7,072 nucleotides of DNA from an uncultured Alphaproteobacteria bacterium (GTDB lineage: Bacteria; Pseudomonadota; Alphaproteobacteria; RUG11792), in NCBI GenBank assembly GCA_905236375.1, contig CAJOOW010000142.1, forward strand, positions 1-7,072, written 5' to 3'. A model generated the notes under the pieces. The model was not told the DNA's origin and did not search any database. It saw only the letters and a list, made by a program, of their open reading frames with translations. Position numbers and translations under genes: made by a program. Numbering within the stretch: position 1 is the stretch's first letter; every line of letters begins with the position of its first letter. Shown one piece after another: positions 6,906 through 7,072 of this stretch.

Positions 6906-7072
6906 ATGAAGAACACAATTTCAACATTAACAGAAAAAATTACCTTACTGAAAGAGTCGCATAACACAGGGAAAACAACAGTTAACCGCTTTGACGAAGT
7001 CATCAAATCTCGAGCTTCAATAAGATCAATAAGTTCTGATCTCTTCGAAGTTATTATGCTAAGGCCTCCAGC
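6906..7072 (+). CDS. Start of a phage head-closure-like protein, cut by window edge
   Basis: Fifty-five codons are visible before the window ends, with no stop. ATG 6906 has a strong ribosome-binding site, GAGGGG at 6896-6901. The peptide begins MKNTISTLTEKITLLKES and continues with a Gly, an F-D-E-V stretch near 29-32 and RASIRSIS (36-43). This fits the start of SPP1 gp16 / HK97 gp7-type head-tail adaptors: a strand with I-x-L, a short loop with G, then F-x-EV and an R/W-A-x-I strand. Together with the preceding connector gene this matches the order of GTA g6-g7. The fit is by pattern and context only, and most of the protein is missing. Confidence 0.55.
   Translation, partial: MKNTISTLTEKITLLKESHNTGKTTVNRFDEVIKSRASIRSISSDLFEVIMLRPP

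Overview
The window is AT-rich (by eye roughly two-thirds A+T) and looks alphaproteobacterial. The strongest sign is an 800-residue hybrid histidine kinase built like CckA. The second is a downstream pair of HK97-type head-tail genes that resemble gp6 and gp7 of alphaproteobacterial gene transfer agents (GTAs). Low GC, nucleoside import and an isolated GTA fragment would suit a host-associated or reduced-genome lineage such as Holosporales or Rickettsiales, but taxonomy is inference; no rRNA or marker gene is present.

Layout. Positions 1-107 hold no assignable gene but carry a 64-nt element with a perfect 10-bp inverted repeat. From about 3300 leftwards on the minus strand lies a two-gene operon: a concentrative nucleoside transporter of the NupC family (3299-2046), then 9 nt later an acyl-CoA synthetase of the Acs family (2036-108). 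The synthetase keeps its AMP-forming catalytic residues. However, all four positions corresponding to the acetate pocket of characterised Acs enzymes are changed, including Trp to Gly, so acetate is probably not its main substrate.

A 120-bp divergent intergenic region (3300-3419) holds a consensus extended -10 promoter for the plus strand, an overlapping candidate promoter for nupC and a small dyad. The plus strand then runs cckA-like kinase (3420-5819), overlapping by 11 nt a YggU/UPF0235 (DUF167) protein (5809-6138).

A 221-bp non-coding gap (6139-6359) has two imperfect hairpins. A candidate promoter starts inside the end of the DUF167 gene. After the gap come a head-tail connector gene (6360-6890) and the start of a head-closure-like gene (6906 to the window edge). 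No terminase, portal, protease or capsid gene precedes them, so the morphogenesis module starts in mid-order.

Functional picture. The left half is small-molecule uptake and acyl activation. The right half joins a cell-cycle type phosphorelay kinase with particle-structure genes. CckA, ChpT and CtrA are known to control GTA production in Rhodobacter, so this adjacency is the most interesting feature of the window, although it may be coincidental.
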